This document shows positions 44,768 to 57,927 of a DNA stretch of 64,000 nt, piece after piece (the stretch's first letter is position 1; every line of letters begins with the position of its first letter). Under the pieces are notes generated by a model. The model saw only the letters and a list, made by a program, of their open reading frames with translations. It searched no databases and was not told where the DNA came from. A program made the position numbers and the translations under genes. Origin of the DNA: Bifidobacterium subtile (lineage in GTDB: Bacteria; Actinomycetota; Actinomycetes; Actinomycetales; Bifidobacteriaceae); contig NZ_JGZR01000006.1 in assembly GCF_000741775.1 (NCBI RefSeq), positions 124,001 to 188,000 of the forward strand. Direction: 5' to 3'.

Positions 44768-46033
44768 ATGAACAATGATGAAGTCCAGCAGTTCCTGGCG
44801 CGCGATCACGCGGCCGAATTGAGAAAAGCCTCCGAGCGGCTCGAAGGCACCGCGAAGCACACGGCCATCATCGACTCTCCGGTGCTGTCGGCCATGACGG
44901 GGCACCGCGTGCTCCTCAAGCCCGAGAACCTTCAGGTCACCGGGTCCTTCAAGATTCGCGGGGCCTACAACAAGATCGCCTCGCTCTCGCAAGCTGAGCT
45001 CGATCACGGCATCGTGACCGCATCCGCCGGCAATCACGCGCAGGGCGTGGCCTATGCGGCCCGCGAGCGTGGAGCCAAGGCCACCATAGTGATGCCGCGC
45101 ACCACGCCGCCGCTCAAAGTCGACGCCACGAAGGCGTACGGGGCCGAGGTAGTGCTGCACGGCGACGTCTTCGACGATGCGGCGGCTTACGCGGCCCAGT
45201 TGAGCCGGGATGACGGCATGGTGTTCGTGCCGCCCTTCGACGACTATGAGGTGCTGTGCGGCCAAGGCACTATCGGCATGGAGATTCTGCAGGATGTGCC
45301 CGACGTCACCGATGTCGTGGTTCCGCTGGGCGGCGGCGGGCTGGGCGCTGGCGTGGCGCTTGCGATCAAGACTTTCCGCCCGCAGGTGCGGGTCATCGGC
45401 GCGATTCCGGAGGGTTCGCCCGCGTTCAAGGACTCGTTCACGGCTGGTTACGTCGTGCCGGCCGGCCAGGTCGTCACCTCGGCTGAGGGCGTTGCGGTCA
45501 AGCGCCCCGGCGATCTCACTTTCGCGCTGCTCAATGAGCTTATGGACGATCTGGTGACGGTCAGCGAGCGGGACATCAACGAGATGATCCTGCTCATGCT
45601 CGAAAAGCACAAGCTCGTCATCGAAGCCGCCGGAGCGGTGTCCCTCGCCGCGCTCGAACACCTCAACCTGCATTCGCGTGTCTTTGCAGCAGCGCAAGAG
45701 CCCCATGTCATCGTGCCGATCATGTCGGGAGGCAACATCGACACGGTCACCATGGGCGCCGTCATCCAGAAGGGCATGATTGCGCGCGGACGCATCATGA
45801 ACTTCGAAGTGGAGCTGCCCGATACCCCCGGCCAGCTGGTCAAGGTGGCCACCGTGCTGGCCGATGCGCGTGCGAACGTCATCGCCCTCGACCATGACCA
45901 GTTCAAAGCCTCGGGCCATTACACGAATGCCGTGTCCTTGGGCGTCACCGTGGAGACGAACGGCCCCGACCACATCGATGCGGTCCTCAAGGCCTTGCGC
46001 GTCGCTGGCTTCCAGCCCAAGCGCATCTACTGA
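44768..46033 (+). CDS. ilvA: Threonine dehydratase with C-terminal ACT domain
   Basis: A PLP enzyme (421 residues) that deaminates threonine to 2-oxobutyrate, for isoleucine synthesis or threonine breakdown. The PLP lysine is K62 in 'GSFKIRGAYNK'. 'SAGNHAQGVAYAA' and the glycine loop 'PLGGGGLGAG' are family hallmarks. The last 75 residues form one ACT domain ('VELPDTPGQLVKVATVLADA'), as in the short, catabolic-like type. ATG 44759 is also in frame. Neither start has a visible ribosome site, and a hairpin lies immediately upstream. Confidence 0.93.
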   Translation: MNNDEVQQFLARDHAAELRKASERLEGTAKHTAIIDSPVLSAMTGHRVLLKPENLQVTGSFKIRGAYNKIASLSQAELDHGIVTASAGNHAQGVAYAARERGAKATIVMPRTTPPLKVDATKAYGAEVVLHGDVFDDAAAYAAQLSRDDGMVFVPPFDDYEVLCGQGTIGMEILQDVPDVTDVVVPLGGGGLGAGVALAIKTFRPQVRVIGAIPEGSPAFKDSFTAGYVVPAGQVVTSAEGVAVKRPGDLTFALLNELMDDLVTVSERDINEMILLMLEKHKLVIEAAGAVSLAALEHLNLHSRVFAAAQEPHVIVPIMSGGNIDTVTMGAVIQKGMIARGRIMNFEVELPDTPGQLVKVATVLADARANVIALDHDQFKASGHYTNAVSLGVTVETNGPDHIDAVLKALRVAGFQPKRIY

Positions 46034-46090
46034 AGCCGGCCCATCTGTCTGGATCAGCAGGCGTGGGTGACCGCCGGATACTCGCGGATA

Positions 46091-46140
46091 CTCGTAGTTT
46101 CGCTACGCAAACTGGTGAATTTGCGTAGCGAAACTACGAG
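46091..46140. repeat. Perfect 21-bp stem palindrome between convergent genes
   Basis: The arms at 46091-46111 and 46120-46140 are exact reverse complements (beginning CTCGTAGTTTCGCTACGC) around an 8-base loop. It lies downstream of ilvA and of the convergent Sir2 gene, and may be a bidirectional terminator or a REP-like element. Confidence 0.8.
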
Positions 46141-46211
46141 GACTGTCTCTTTCTTGTGCATCGTTACACAAACGACCTTGTATGCGTGACAGATGTACTG
46201 GAGAACTGCTG

Positions 46212-46270
46212 CTTTCTCGTAGTCTCGTCACGCAAGCCACCCCAGTTGCGTAGACGAGACTACAAGAAAG
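46212..46270. repeat. Second, related palindrome
   Basis: The arms at 46212-46234 and 46246-46270 pair with one mismatch and one bulge. The sequence CTCGTAGTCTCGTCACGCAA resembles the first palindrome's CTCGTAGTTTCGCTACGCAA, so the two are diverged copies. Confidence 0.75.
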
Positions 46271-46307
46271 CCGACTGGGCGGCAGTCGACAGTCAGCCGA
46301 TAGTGCC

Positions 46308-47108
46308 TCAGGCTTCCTTATTGATTGTTTTATCAGACGCGCCACTTGCCGTATCCCCGTATCGCGCGATGGTCTCATCCACGAGCGCGGGCAGCGCCTC
46401 GGCGATATCGTCGTGAATCAGGCGGGTTGCCAAGCGGTCGTACTGCGTGCGCCCCATATTCATAATGGTGATCGGCACCCCGGCCTGCGCGGCCACCGGC
46501 ACGAGCGATGCGGCGGGGAATACTTCGAGCGTGGAGCCGATGACCCAGAACTCGTCGGCGCGTGACACCTTGCGCATGGAGCGTTCCATGGCGCGGTCCG
46601 GCAGCGCCTCGCCGAAGTAGACGACATCGGTTTTGATGATGCCATTGCAAGGCATGTTCCCCCGGTACGGCAGCTGACGGCGGCAGTGGGGGTCGGGCTC
46701 CGTGTCGAGTTTGTCCATAATCGGCGCGGTATCGTAGCGGGCATGGCACTTCATGCAGTGTGATGTGGCGATGGTGCCATGCAGGTTGACGATCACCTCG
46801 TCGCTATTGCCCGCTTTCTCATGCAGACCGTCGAAGTTCTGCGTCGCTAGGAGATCCAGCATCCCTGCCTGCTCAAGCTTGGCCAGCGCTTTATGCGCCG
46901 TGCCCGGCTGTGCGCCCCAGACCGGCGACTCCTTCTGCCAGCGCCAGGAATACTCGCGCTGCTCCTTATCGCTCAGGAACGCATCGATGTCATAGACGTT
47001 CATCTGCTCCGGATGCTTGGTCCAGACTCCGTCCGGTCCCCGGAAGTCAGGGATGCCTGCCGATGTGGAAATGCCGGCGCCTGTCAAAACTGCAATATGC
47101 ATAGCCAT
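46308..47108 (-). CDS. Sir2-family NAD-dependent protein deacylase
   Basis: A 266-residue sirtuin that removes acyl groups from lysines using NAD+. Motifs: 'GAGISTSAGIPDFRG' (NAD binding), 'TQNFDGLHEKAG', the catalytic His in 'NLHGTIATSHC', and two zinc Cys pairs, the first in 'CMKCHARYD' and the second in the segment from 'PHCRRQ' to 'NMPCNG'. 'IGSTLEVFPAASL' closes the Rossmann fold. The start is uncertain: ATG 47108 or 47102, neither with a clear ribosome site. It is a single gene, convergent with ilvA. Confidence 0.94.
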   Translation of the reverse strand: MAMHIAVLTGAGISTSAGIPDFRGPDGVWTKHPEQMNVYDIDAFLSDKEQREYSWRWQKESPVWGAQPGTAHKALAKLEQAGMLDLLATQNFDGLHEKAGNSDEVIVNLHGTIATSHCMKCHARYDTAPIMDKLDTEPDPHCRRQLPYRGNMPCNGIIKTDVVYFGEALPDRAMERSMRKVSRADEFWVIGSTLEVFPAASLVPVAAQAGVPITIMNMGRTQYDRLATRLIHDDIAEALPALVDETIARYGDTASGASDKTINKEA

Positions 47109-47805
47109 GACACAGGCTTATCACGAACTTCGCGCCGCCGCCATCGCCGTTCGCCGCGCACGTCATCGCGCTATCCGCACTGTCTTGCTCTGCAGCGCTA
47201 TGCCGTCTGCGAAGTTGCAGCTCTATCTGTCATATCTATTGTCTGTCATACCTATATATATCGTGCCGCAATACGTACGGCACCTCGTATTGGCGATATA
47301 GCGGTATGTATAGAGCGCATTTCCCGCTATGGCGAGACTGCCGTGTGCCGGATCGCCCTCGACACGCCCGCAGCTGTGATTTCCAGGAAATATATTCGTG
47401 CTTTTAGGTGGGCTAAGCTTAAGGAAGAGCGAAAATACAGCATTTTCGACACGCCGAAGGAACCTTGCTATTGCAACGGTTATCGGCTTTTTCAGGCACC
47501 CCGATTTGCGCAGATGCCACACCTCGTGTAAGTTTGTCTCTTGCTGCTCAACACGACAGCTTCTCTCCTAGAGAGTCAAGCGGTTTGTTGGTGTGGTGGT
47601 GGTTTGAGAACTCAAGAGCGTGTTTTGTACTACTTTTTATAGTCAGATTTTTGTTGTGATTGCCAGTCCGATGCCTGCCTGCGCGTGTTTTTGCGTGTGG
47701 GTGCCCTGGGGGGCTTAATGGGCGTCGGGGTTTTGTGTGGATCGTTTTCCTTATAAACGGTCCCGTCAATTATATATATGAGGGCCTTTTCGAGGCTTTC
47801 TGCAT
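47109..47805 (+). promoter_or_regulatory. rRNA operon upstream/leader region
   Basis: A gene-free stretch of about 700 bases, unusually AT-rich in parts (around 47220-47300 and 47400-47480). It must hold the rrn promoters, but I could not assign -35/-10 boxes with confidence. The leader contains GGTGGTTTGAGAACT near 47607-47622, which recurs in the 16S-23S spacer near 49578-49596. This fits a box-like antitermination or processing element. Small open frames here lack ribosome sites and family features. Confidence 0.6.
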
Positions 47806-52846
<5,041 letters not shown>

Positions 52847-53042
52847 CCACACACTCCTTTACAGGGAGCGCGTACGTGAGGAGCCTCATCTTAGACTGCC
52901 TCCAGACGACTGGAGCACTCGAAACGCAACACGAAGCGAATATCGTCGAATCTGCGCAAGGCACTCGTGCCCGCGTCCGCCATCCGGTCCCCGAACCACC
53001 ACATCCCGTGCGCGCGTAATGGCGCGCACGACAATTAAAGAT

Positions 53043-53160
53043 TTGCGGCGGCCATGGCCTGGGGGAGACGCCCGGTCCCATTCCGAACCCGGAAGCTAAG
53101 ACCCAGCACGGCGATGGTACTGCACTCGACAGGGTGTGGGAGAGTAGCGCGCCGCCGCAA
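53043..53160 (+). rRNA. rrf: 5S ribosomal RNA
   Basis: About 118 bases. The terminal stem TTGCGGCGGC pairs with GCGCCGCCGCAA, and the core CCCGGTCCCATTCCGAACCCGG is the standard 5S loop. It lies about 196 bases after the 23S. Confidence 0.96.
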
Positions 53161-53176
53161 TAACACTTTCACGAGA

Positions 53177-53210
53177 GGCCCCGGGGATCACACGATCCCC
53201 GGGGCCCCTT
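53177..53210 (+). terminator. rRNA operon terminator
   Basis: GGCCCCGGGGATC (53177-53189) pairs perfectly with GATCCCCGGGGCC (53194-53206) around ACAC, followed by CCTTTG. It lies 17 bases after the 5S. Confidence 0.88.
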
Positions 53211-53708
53211 TGTATGCCCGGAAAACAAAACACGCACAGGCACGCCCCGACAACCGACGCGAAGACGCGTTCGCCCCGCCCCCGCCATGCAGACGACGCG
53301 AAAGCCACAAACAACACAAAGCATAAAGAACGCTGTCTCCTTCCCGCCAATCAGCCAGCGCAAACGACACAAAGCTCGCGAACCGGCCGACAAGGAGGTC
53401 GGCTCCCGTCTCCGCCGCCCTTCGACCCGCCCGCAGCCCCGACCGTCGCCGCGCCGCCTCCTGAGGGGGGGCGCCTCCTCCTCCGGCGCCGAGCCAACAC
53501 GAGCGCCGCGAACCCGGCCAATGGGAGGCCGGCCCCCGGCCCCGCCGGCGACGCCTCCCGCCACAGAAACACGCAACACACAGCAACAGTGAGTGACTTT
53601 GCTTTATGCCCTAGAAGCGCAATCGTGGTGTCCGAGCAGATGCCATGACAAGGCGGAGCCATACAATATAGTGGCATTCACATGTCCACAAGACTCAAAG
53701 GAGCGGCA
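53211..53708. other. GC-rich intergenic region after the rRNA operon
   Basis: About 500 bases, very GC-rich between 53390 and 53560. Overlapping open frames exist on both strands but consist of Arg/Ala/Gly/Pro-rich sequence with no ribosome site or family signature, so no gene is called. Confidence 0.55.
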
Positions 53709-54647
53709 ATGAAATATGAGCCATTAGGAACTTCAGGCGTCGCGGCTTCGCGCGTGGCCCTCGGCGTGATGCGGATTAACGAAAAGCGGCAGGATGATGC
53801 CGATAAAATCGTCAAGACCGTACTCGATAACGGCGTGAACTTCTTCGACACGGCTGATTGCTATTCATCTGGCGAGAGTAGCCGACGTTTCGGCCAGGCT
53901 CTGGTCGATCTTGGCGTGAAGCGTGATGAAATTTTCGTGCAGACGAAGTTCGGCATCTATCGCGATCCGGAATCGAACGACATCACCAGGTACGACTTCT
54001 CGAAACAGCATCTGCTGGCGGCGCTCGACGGCGAGCTGGAGAATCTGCAGACCGACTACGTTGATTTCGTGTTGCTGCATCGGCCCGATACGCTGGTGAA
54101 TCTCGATGAGCTTGCCGAGGCGTTCAATGAGCTGCAGACCAGCGGCAAGGTGCGGCATTTCGGCGTCAGCAATGTCAACCCGTGGCAGGTGGAGCTGCTG
54201 CAAAGCGCTATTTCGCAGAAGCTTGAGGTCAATCAGCTGCAGTTCGGCCTCGGCCACACCAGCATGGTTCAGCAGGAGTTCCATGTCAATATGGAGGATG
54301 CTCCGAGCATCGACCATGACGGCGGACTGATCGCCTACTCCCGTTTGCGCAATATGACTATCCAAGCGTGGAGCCCGTTCCAGTTCGGATTCTTCGAAGG
54401 CGTGTTCATCGATAACCCGAAGTTCCCCGAGCTCAACGAGGAACTGGATGAACTGGCGAAAAAGTATGGCGTCGGCAAGAGCGCAATAGCGGTGGCGTGG
54501 ATTCTGCGCCACCCGGCGAAAATGCAGGTGCTGCTGGGATCGATGACCCCGACCCGCTTGGCCGACATGGTCGCGGGCGCCGAGGTGGAGCTGACCGCGC
54601 AGGAGTGGTACGACCTCTATCTTGCGGCGGGCAATGATTTGCCGTAG
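53709..54647 (+). CDS. Aldo/keto reductase
   Basis: A 312-residue NADPH-dependent oxidoreductase with the AKR barrel. The catalytic tetrad is visible: Asp and Tyr in 'FFDTADCYSSGE', Lys in 'FVQTKFGI', and His in 'DFVLLHRPD'. 'VRHFGVSNVNPWQVELLQ' and a C-terminal 'VLLGSMTPTRLADM' are typical of the YdhF-like group. ATG 53709 is preceded by AAAGGAG at ideal spacing; the in-frame ATG at 53682 is not. The physiological substrate is unknown. Confidence 0.94.
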   Translation: MKYEPLGTSGVAASRVALGVMRINEKRQDDADKIVKTVLDNGVNFFDTADCYSSGESSRRFGQALVDLGVKRDEIFVQTKFGIYRDPESNDITRYDFSKQHLLAALDGELENLQTDYVDFVLLHRPDTLVNLDELAEAFNELQTSGKVRHFGVSNVNPWQVELLQSAISQKLEVNQLQFGLGHTSMVQQEFHVNMEDAPSIDHDGGLIAYSRLRNMTIQAWSPFQFGFFEGVFIDNPKFPELNEELDELAKKYGVGKSAIAVAWILRHPAKMQVLLGSMTPTRLADMVAGAEVELTAQEWYDLYLAAGNDLP

Positions 54648-54664
54648 GCGGGTGTCGTGGAATT

Positions 54665-54934
54665 GTGCACTATTTCATCCCAAAACGGTGCGTGACCTCG
54701 AATAAGATCATGTACCACGACAAGGCCCAGGCCCAACGCGCGGCCGAGGCCAGCTTCGTTGAGCGTGGCGTGCAGCTCTGGGTATACCGCTGCGAGTACT
54801 GCGGAGCATGGCATCTGACGCATCGCGACCCGGAGACGAGCCTTGCATACGGCAGTGAGGCACAAGGCCCACACGGATCAGATCGGCGCAAGCCGCATTC
54901 GCGCAAACGCGGCTACAAGCCGCGCAGGAAATAG
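54665..54934 (+). CDS. Small zinc-ribbon-like protein of unknown function
   Basis: An 89-residue basic protein with GTG start. The middle holds 'YRCEYCGAWHLTHRD', a CxxC pair followed by two histidines that could bind one zinc ion. The C-terminus is strongly basic ('RRKPHSRKRGYKPRRK') and would suit RNA or DNA binding. Upstream, 'MYHDKAQAQRAAEASF' is helical. I recall short actinobacterial proteins with this CxxCxxWH arrangement but no established function. The start is supported only by a weak GTGGA. Confidence 0.72.
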   Translation: MHYFIPKRCVTSNKIMYHDKAQAQRAAEASFVERGVQLWVYRCEYCGAWHLTHRDPETSLAYGSEAQGPHGSDRRKPHSRKRGYKPRRK

Positions 54935-54996
54935 ACCGGTGCTCTCTCGCATCGTATTGGTGCGCAGGGGTCTCTGATTCCGCGCATTCGTGCGGC

Positions 54997-55200
54997 TATC
55001 TGCATTATGTGAGGCGCTAATCTGGCCGTGCAGAGGCCTATCTGCGTTGTGTGCGGCGCTAATTTCCTGACACCGCGAGTAGCACTGGCCGAAAATGGCG
55101 GTTCTACGCCATCTGATACTCGGGTCTCCCCGAAATAGCGCCACACACAACGCAGATAGACTTCCGCAACGTCCCGATAGCGCCACACACAAGCAAGATA
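54997..55200. repeat. Symmetric four-copy repeat (two direct, two inverted copies)
   Basis: Copies of a 24-25-base unit with the core TATCTGCGTTGTGTGNGGCGCTA occur at 54997-55021 and 55039-55063 in one orientation, and at 55135-55158 and 55177-55200 in the other. Both pairs are spaced 42 bases start to start, so the whole forms a large imperfect palindrome with a 71-base centre. Confidence 0.8.
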
Positions 55201-55257
55201 CAAGTTTGCTGGCATACTTCGCCATGCTTATTGCTTATTGCGCATGAACCATTCAGT

Positions 55258-56055
55258 TCACCGGTCGAGGGTGAATCCTTGGCCGCGTGCGATCGGACCG
55301 ACTGATTTCGTCAGATTACTCGGATCGGTCGCCTTGGTGGTCGTCTGCGTGCTGAACGCGTCCACAGGACGCTCGGTGTGGCGCAGATCGTAATACTGGT
55401 GCACAACTACATCGAAATCGCGCAAAGGCTCCAAGACGGTGTCGATATCAGCGGGATAGGCGTTGTCGAAGAACTGCATCGAGCGTGGCATGCGTGGCTT
55501 AAGCTCGGGGGTCTGATCGGGTTCGCCGATGGCCAGACCCAGCACCGGATATGTGTATTCGGGCAGGTGCAACGCATCGATGACAGCCTGCGCATCATTG
55601 AGCAGCGAGCCAAGATATACGCAGCCAAGTCCCAGCGAATTCGCCGCCGTCTCCATGGCATGCAAGGCGAGCACGGCGTCGTTCTGCGCTTGAGAGAAGC
55701 GATAGCTGGTATTCAGTGTGAAATCATCGCTGTGTACGTCGACGCCGCCCCGTGCGGCGATGGCCGCGTTGCGATGCTCGTCGAGAACGAATACATACAG
55801 CAACGGCGCCTCACCGATGTAGTGCTGATTGCCGATCTGCGCCATGCGTTCGCGCAGCGATCCATCGGTGACGCGGATGGCGGACCAATCGCTGAGGTAT
55901 TCGCTGGAAGCGGCATGCTGGGCAACGGTTTCCAGAGTTGCGATGACGTCTTCGGCGATTGGATTCGGCTTGAATTTGCGGATCGAACGGCGTTGCAGCA
56001 GCGCCTCGATAACAGGATTGGTGACAGCAACAGGTTCAGTGGAAGAATCAGACAT
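55258..56055 (-). CDS. Nitroreductase-family oxidoreductase
   Basis: A 265-residue FMN-dependent NAD(P)H oxidoreductase. The FMN phosphate-binding segment is 'LLQRRSIRKFK' near the N-terminus. 'AHAVLALHAMETAANSLGLG'-like sequence (exactly 'LALHAMETAANSLGLGCVY') and 'LGLAIGEPDQTPELKPRMP' match the NfsA/Frp-like branch. The C-terminal segment from 'LEPLRDFDVVVHQYY' is normal for that group. Its natural substrate is unclear. Confidence 0.92.
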   Translation of the reverse strand: MSDSSTEPVAVTNPVIEALLQRRSIRKFKPNPIAEDVIATLETVAQHAASSEYLSDWSAIRVTDGSLRERMAQIGNQHYIGEAPLLYVFVLDEHRNAAIAARGGVDVHSDDFTLNTSYRFSQAQNDAVLALHAMETAANSLGLGCVYLGSLLNDAQAVIDALHLPEYTYPVLGLAIGEPDQTPELKPRMPRSMQFFDNAYPADIDTVLEPLRDFDVVVHQYYDLRHTERPVDAFSTQTTTKATDPSNLTKSVGPIARGQGFTLDR

Positions 56056-56359
56056 ACCGTTATTCTCGCAAGCGGCTGCCCCATTCGGGTTACGGTTTAG
56101 CTGTGGGGAGAGATTCGGGGGCGATCTGGCGCTGTCTAGCGTCCGCTTTTCACAGTTTCCTGGGAAATTAACGTTTTACGGTGTTGCCGGGCTTGCCGTT
56201 TTCCCTATCTTCCACGAAATTGTTGTTTTATGGCCTTATGCCGCCTTGAAAACACGTCTCGAAAACAACAGAATGAAGATGCGAGAGGAGAGTCGTGAGA
56301 GGAAGGGCGTCCGTTACGATGAATGCGAACAGACGCCAAACCGGACTAGGCTGCCAGCG

Positions 56360-56758
56360 TTAGCGGGTTCGATTTTGCCTTTGACGCTTGCAGTGGCGGT
56401 GTGAGACGAAGGCCCGCGAGCCCATGTCCGACAGCTGGGACAGGATAGCGCCGAAAGCTGCGGACAGTCCGGCGAACAGCAAGGTCATCAGCAGTCCCTG
56501 CTGCGCATCATCGTCGGAATCATCGGTTTGCAGCCGCGCGGTTCCCCTGTTCCACAGCGTCTGGAACACCTTGGCGGCAATCAGTCCGGTCAGCGAAGGT
56601 ATGGCGACCTTGATGATCTTATCGCCTAGGGTATCTGGGTCGTTCGTACGGGCGCTGGTCATCGCCTTCACCTTCCTATCAACGTTGCCTAGGCTGGCGA
56701 CGATGCTGTCAGCCGTTTTTCCCAGGCGCTCTGCGGGGTCTTCGCTTGTGTCGCTCAT
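56360..56758 (-). CDS. DUF4235-like small membrane protein
   Basis: A 132-residue protein. The N-terminus is hydrophilic, followed by 'KIIKVAIPSLTGLIAAKVFQTLW' and, after an Asp-rich loop ('TDDSDDDAQQ'), a second hydrophobic segment 'LLMTLLFAGLSAAFGAILSQL'. This two-helix layout matches actinobacterial DUF4235 proteins. ATG 56758 was chosen because similarity starts there; no strong ribosome site was found. Its function is unknown. Confidence 0.8.
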   Translation of the reverse strand: MSDTSEDPAERLGKTADSIVASLGNVDRKVKAMTSARTNDPDTLGDKIIKVAIPSLTGLIAAKVFQTLWNRGTARLQTDDSDDDAQQGLLMTLLFAGLSAAFGAILSQLSDMGSRAFVSHRHCKRQRQNRTR

Positions 56759-56908
56759 AGTCACATAGTAGTTCACCCGTCGCTGGGCAGGAGCGGTGTA
56801 CGCGTTGCGACGAACGGGGAGACGGTTCGAATGCCGCGACTGCTTCCGCTGCGAGTCTTGTCGCGAAACCGCGCGGCGCCCGACGCAGCTCAGGTATGAC
56901 TCCGGTAT

Positions 56909-56914
56909 TAGAGT
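56909..56914 (+). promoter_or_regulatory. Possible -10 element for a leaderless transcript
   Basis: TAGAGT ends 6 bases before ATG 56921, and no ribosome site precedes that start or ATG 56915. The spacing fits a leaderless mRNA beginning at the start codon, a common actinobacterial arrangement. Confidence 0.4.
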
Positions 56915-56920
56915 ATGGTT

Positions 56921-57616
56921 ATGAGCGATTTTCAAACTTCGGGCAATGGTGCCTCACGGGCCGGCCATCTTGTTCTGCTGCGCCACGGCGAAACCGCATG
57001 GAGCGTGTCCGGGCAGCATACCGGACGCACCGATCTCCCGCTGACCGGTGTCGGCGAGCGGCAGGCTGTCGAAGCTGGCGCGCGGATTCGCAAGGCATAC
57101 CCCGATGGCTTCGGCGCGTATGTGTTCTCCAGCCCGCTTGGCAGGGCCAAGCAGACCGCGCAATGCGCCGGATTCGACGATGCCCGCATATGCGCTGGTC
57201 TGGCGGAGTGGGATTATGGCCGCGCCGAAGGCCGCACCCGTGCCCAGCTCAGCGAGGCATTGGGCCGCAACTGGGATTTGTGGAGCGATGGCACCGAGTC
57301 GCTGGGGCCTGAGTTGGAAGGGGATCATATCGAAACCCTGCCGTCCGGGCAGCAGGTGAATGTGCATAACGGGCCGGGCGAGACCATTGCGCAGGCCGCG
57401 GCCCGCGCCGCCGAAGTCGCGCAGGAGATGCTGCCGATGATCCTGGCCGGTCAGGATGTACTGCTTGTCGCGCACGCGCACATTCTGCGCATCCTGACGA
57501 CGCAATGGCTTGGCCTCGACCCGCACATGGCGAAAATGCTGCGACTGGACACTGCGCATTATTCTTCGCTGGGCGTCTACAAAGGTGACCGGGTCATCGA
57601 GCACTGGAATGTGTGA
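56921..57616 (+). CDS. Histidine phosphatase family protein (phosphoglycerate mutase-like)
   Basis: A 231-residue phosphatase with the RHG motif 'LLRHGETAWS' (phospho-acceptor H22), 'RTDLPLTGVGERQA', 'SSPLGRAKQTA' (Arg), 'EWDYGRAEG' (acid Glu), and the second His in 'VLLVAHAHILRIL'. The extended 'RAQLSEALGRNWDLWSDG' region resembles cofactor-independent SixA/CobC-type broad phosphatases more than true glycolytic mutases. ATG 56915 is also in frame. The substrate cannot be deduced from context. Confidence 0.91.
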   Translation: MSDFQTSGNGASRAGHLVLLRHGETAWSVSGQHTGRTDLPLTGVGERQAVEAGARIRKAYPDGFGAYVFSSPLGRAKQTAQCAGFDDARICAGLAEWDYGRAEGRTRAQLSEALGRNWDLWSDGTESLGPELEGDHIETLPSGQQVNVHNGPGETIAQAAARAAEVAQEMLPMILAGQDVLLVAHAHILRILTTQWLGLDPHMAKMLRLDTAHYSSLGVYKGDRVIEHWNV

Positions 57617-57807
57617 CGACGAGTTCGCCTTTTCGACTCGCGCTTTTCGACGGTGGAGGAGAGACCGGCGAAAATGTGAGCCATCCCACAGGCAAAGGTG
57701 ACGGGGCGGCGCATCGTGTATGATGCACTTTTGTCAGACCGGCGGTTATCGGCCGATGCCAACGATTTCGGCGCTAGCATCCCGACCGTTCTGCTCCTAG
57801 ATCAGCG

Positions 57808-57837
57808 TTTGCAGGATAAGGGGAAATATGGTATAAC
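57808..57837 (+). promoter_or_regulatory. Candidate promoter for the binding-protein gene at 57928
   Basis: TTTGCA (57808-57813) and TATAAC (57832-57837) are 18 bases apart in the 311-base gap before the lipoprotein gene. A TTGACA at 57843 is an alternative -35, but its spacing to TCATAA is long. Confidence 0.35.
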
Positions 57838-57927
57838 GAGACTTGACACGAGACAGTGTTCTGGCGGTCATAACGCGATGCAACGGGCTGATGCGCCGAG
57901 GGAAAAGAAAAAGGAAAGGATTCGAAG

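Noticed and set aside
44387..45973. A 528-codon minus-strand frame opposite ilvA and the end of otsAB
   Set aside because: It spans the intergenic hairpin and two well-supported genes on the other strand; the sequence is low-complexity.
46893..47531. A 212-codon plus-strand frame overlapping the sirtuin start and rRNA leader
   Set aside because: No ribosome site or recognisable domain; its first part is antisense to the conserved sirtuin N-terminus.
53169..53660. Overlapping 100-145-codon frames on both strands after the 5S gene
   Set aside because: Arg/Ala/Gly/Pro-rich translations, no ribosome sites, and frames open on both strands because of very high GC.
54997..55200. An insertion sequence, considered because of the symmetric repeats
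   Set aside because: Only about 200 bases and no transposase frame; kept as a repeat element of unknown nature.
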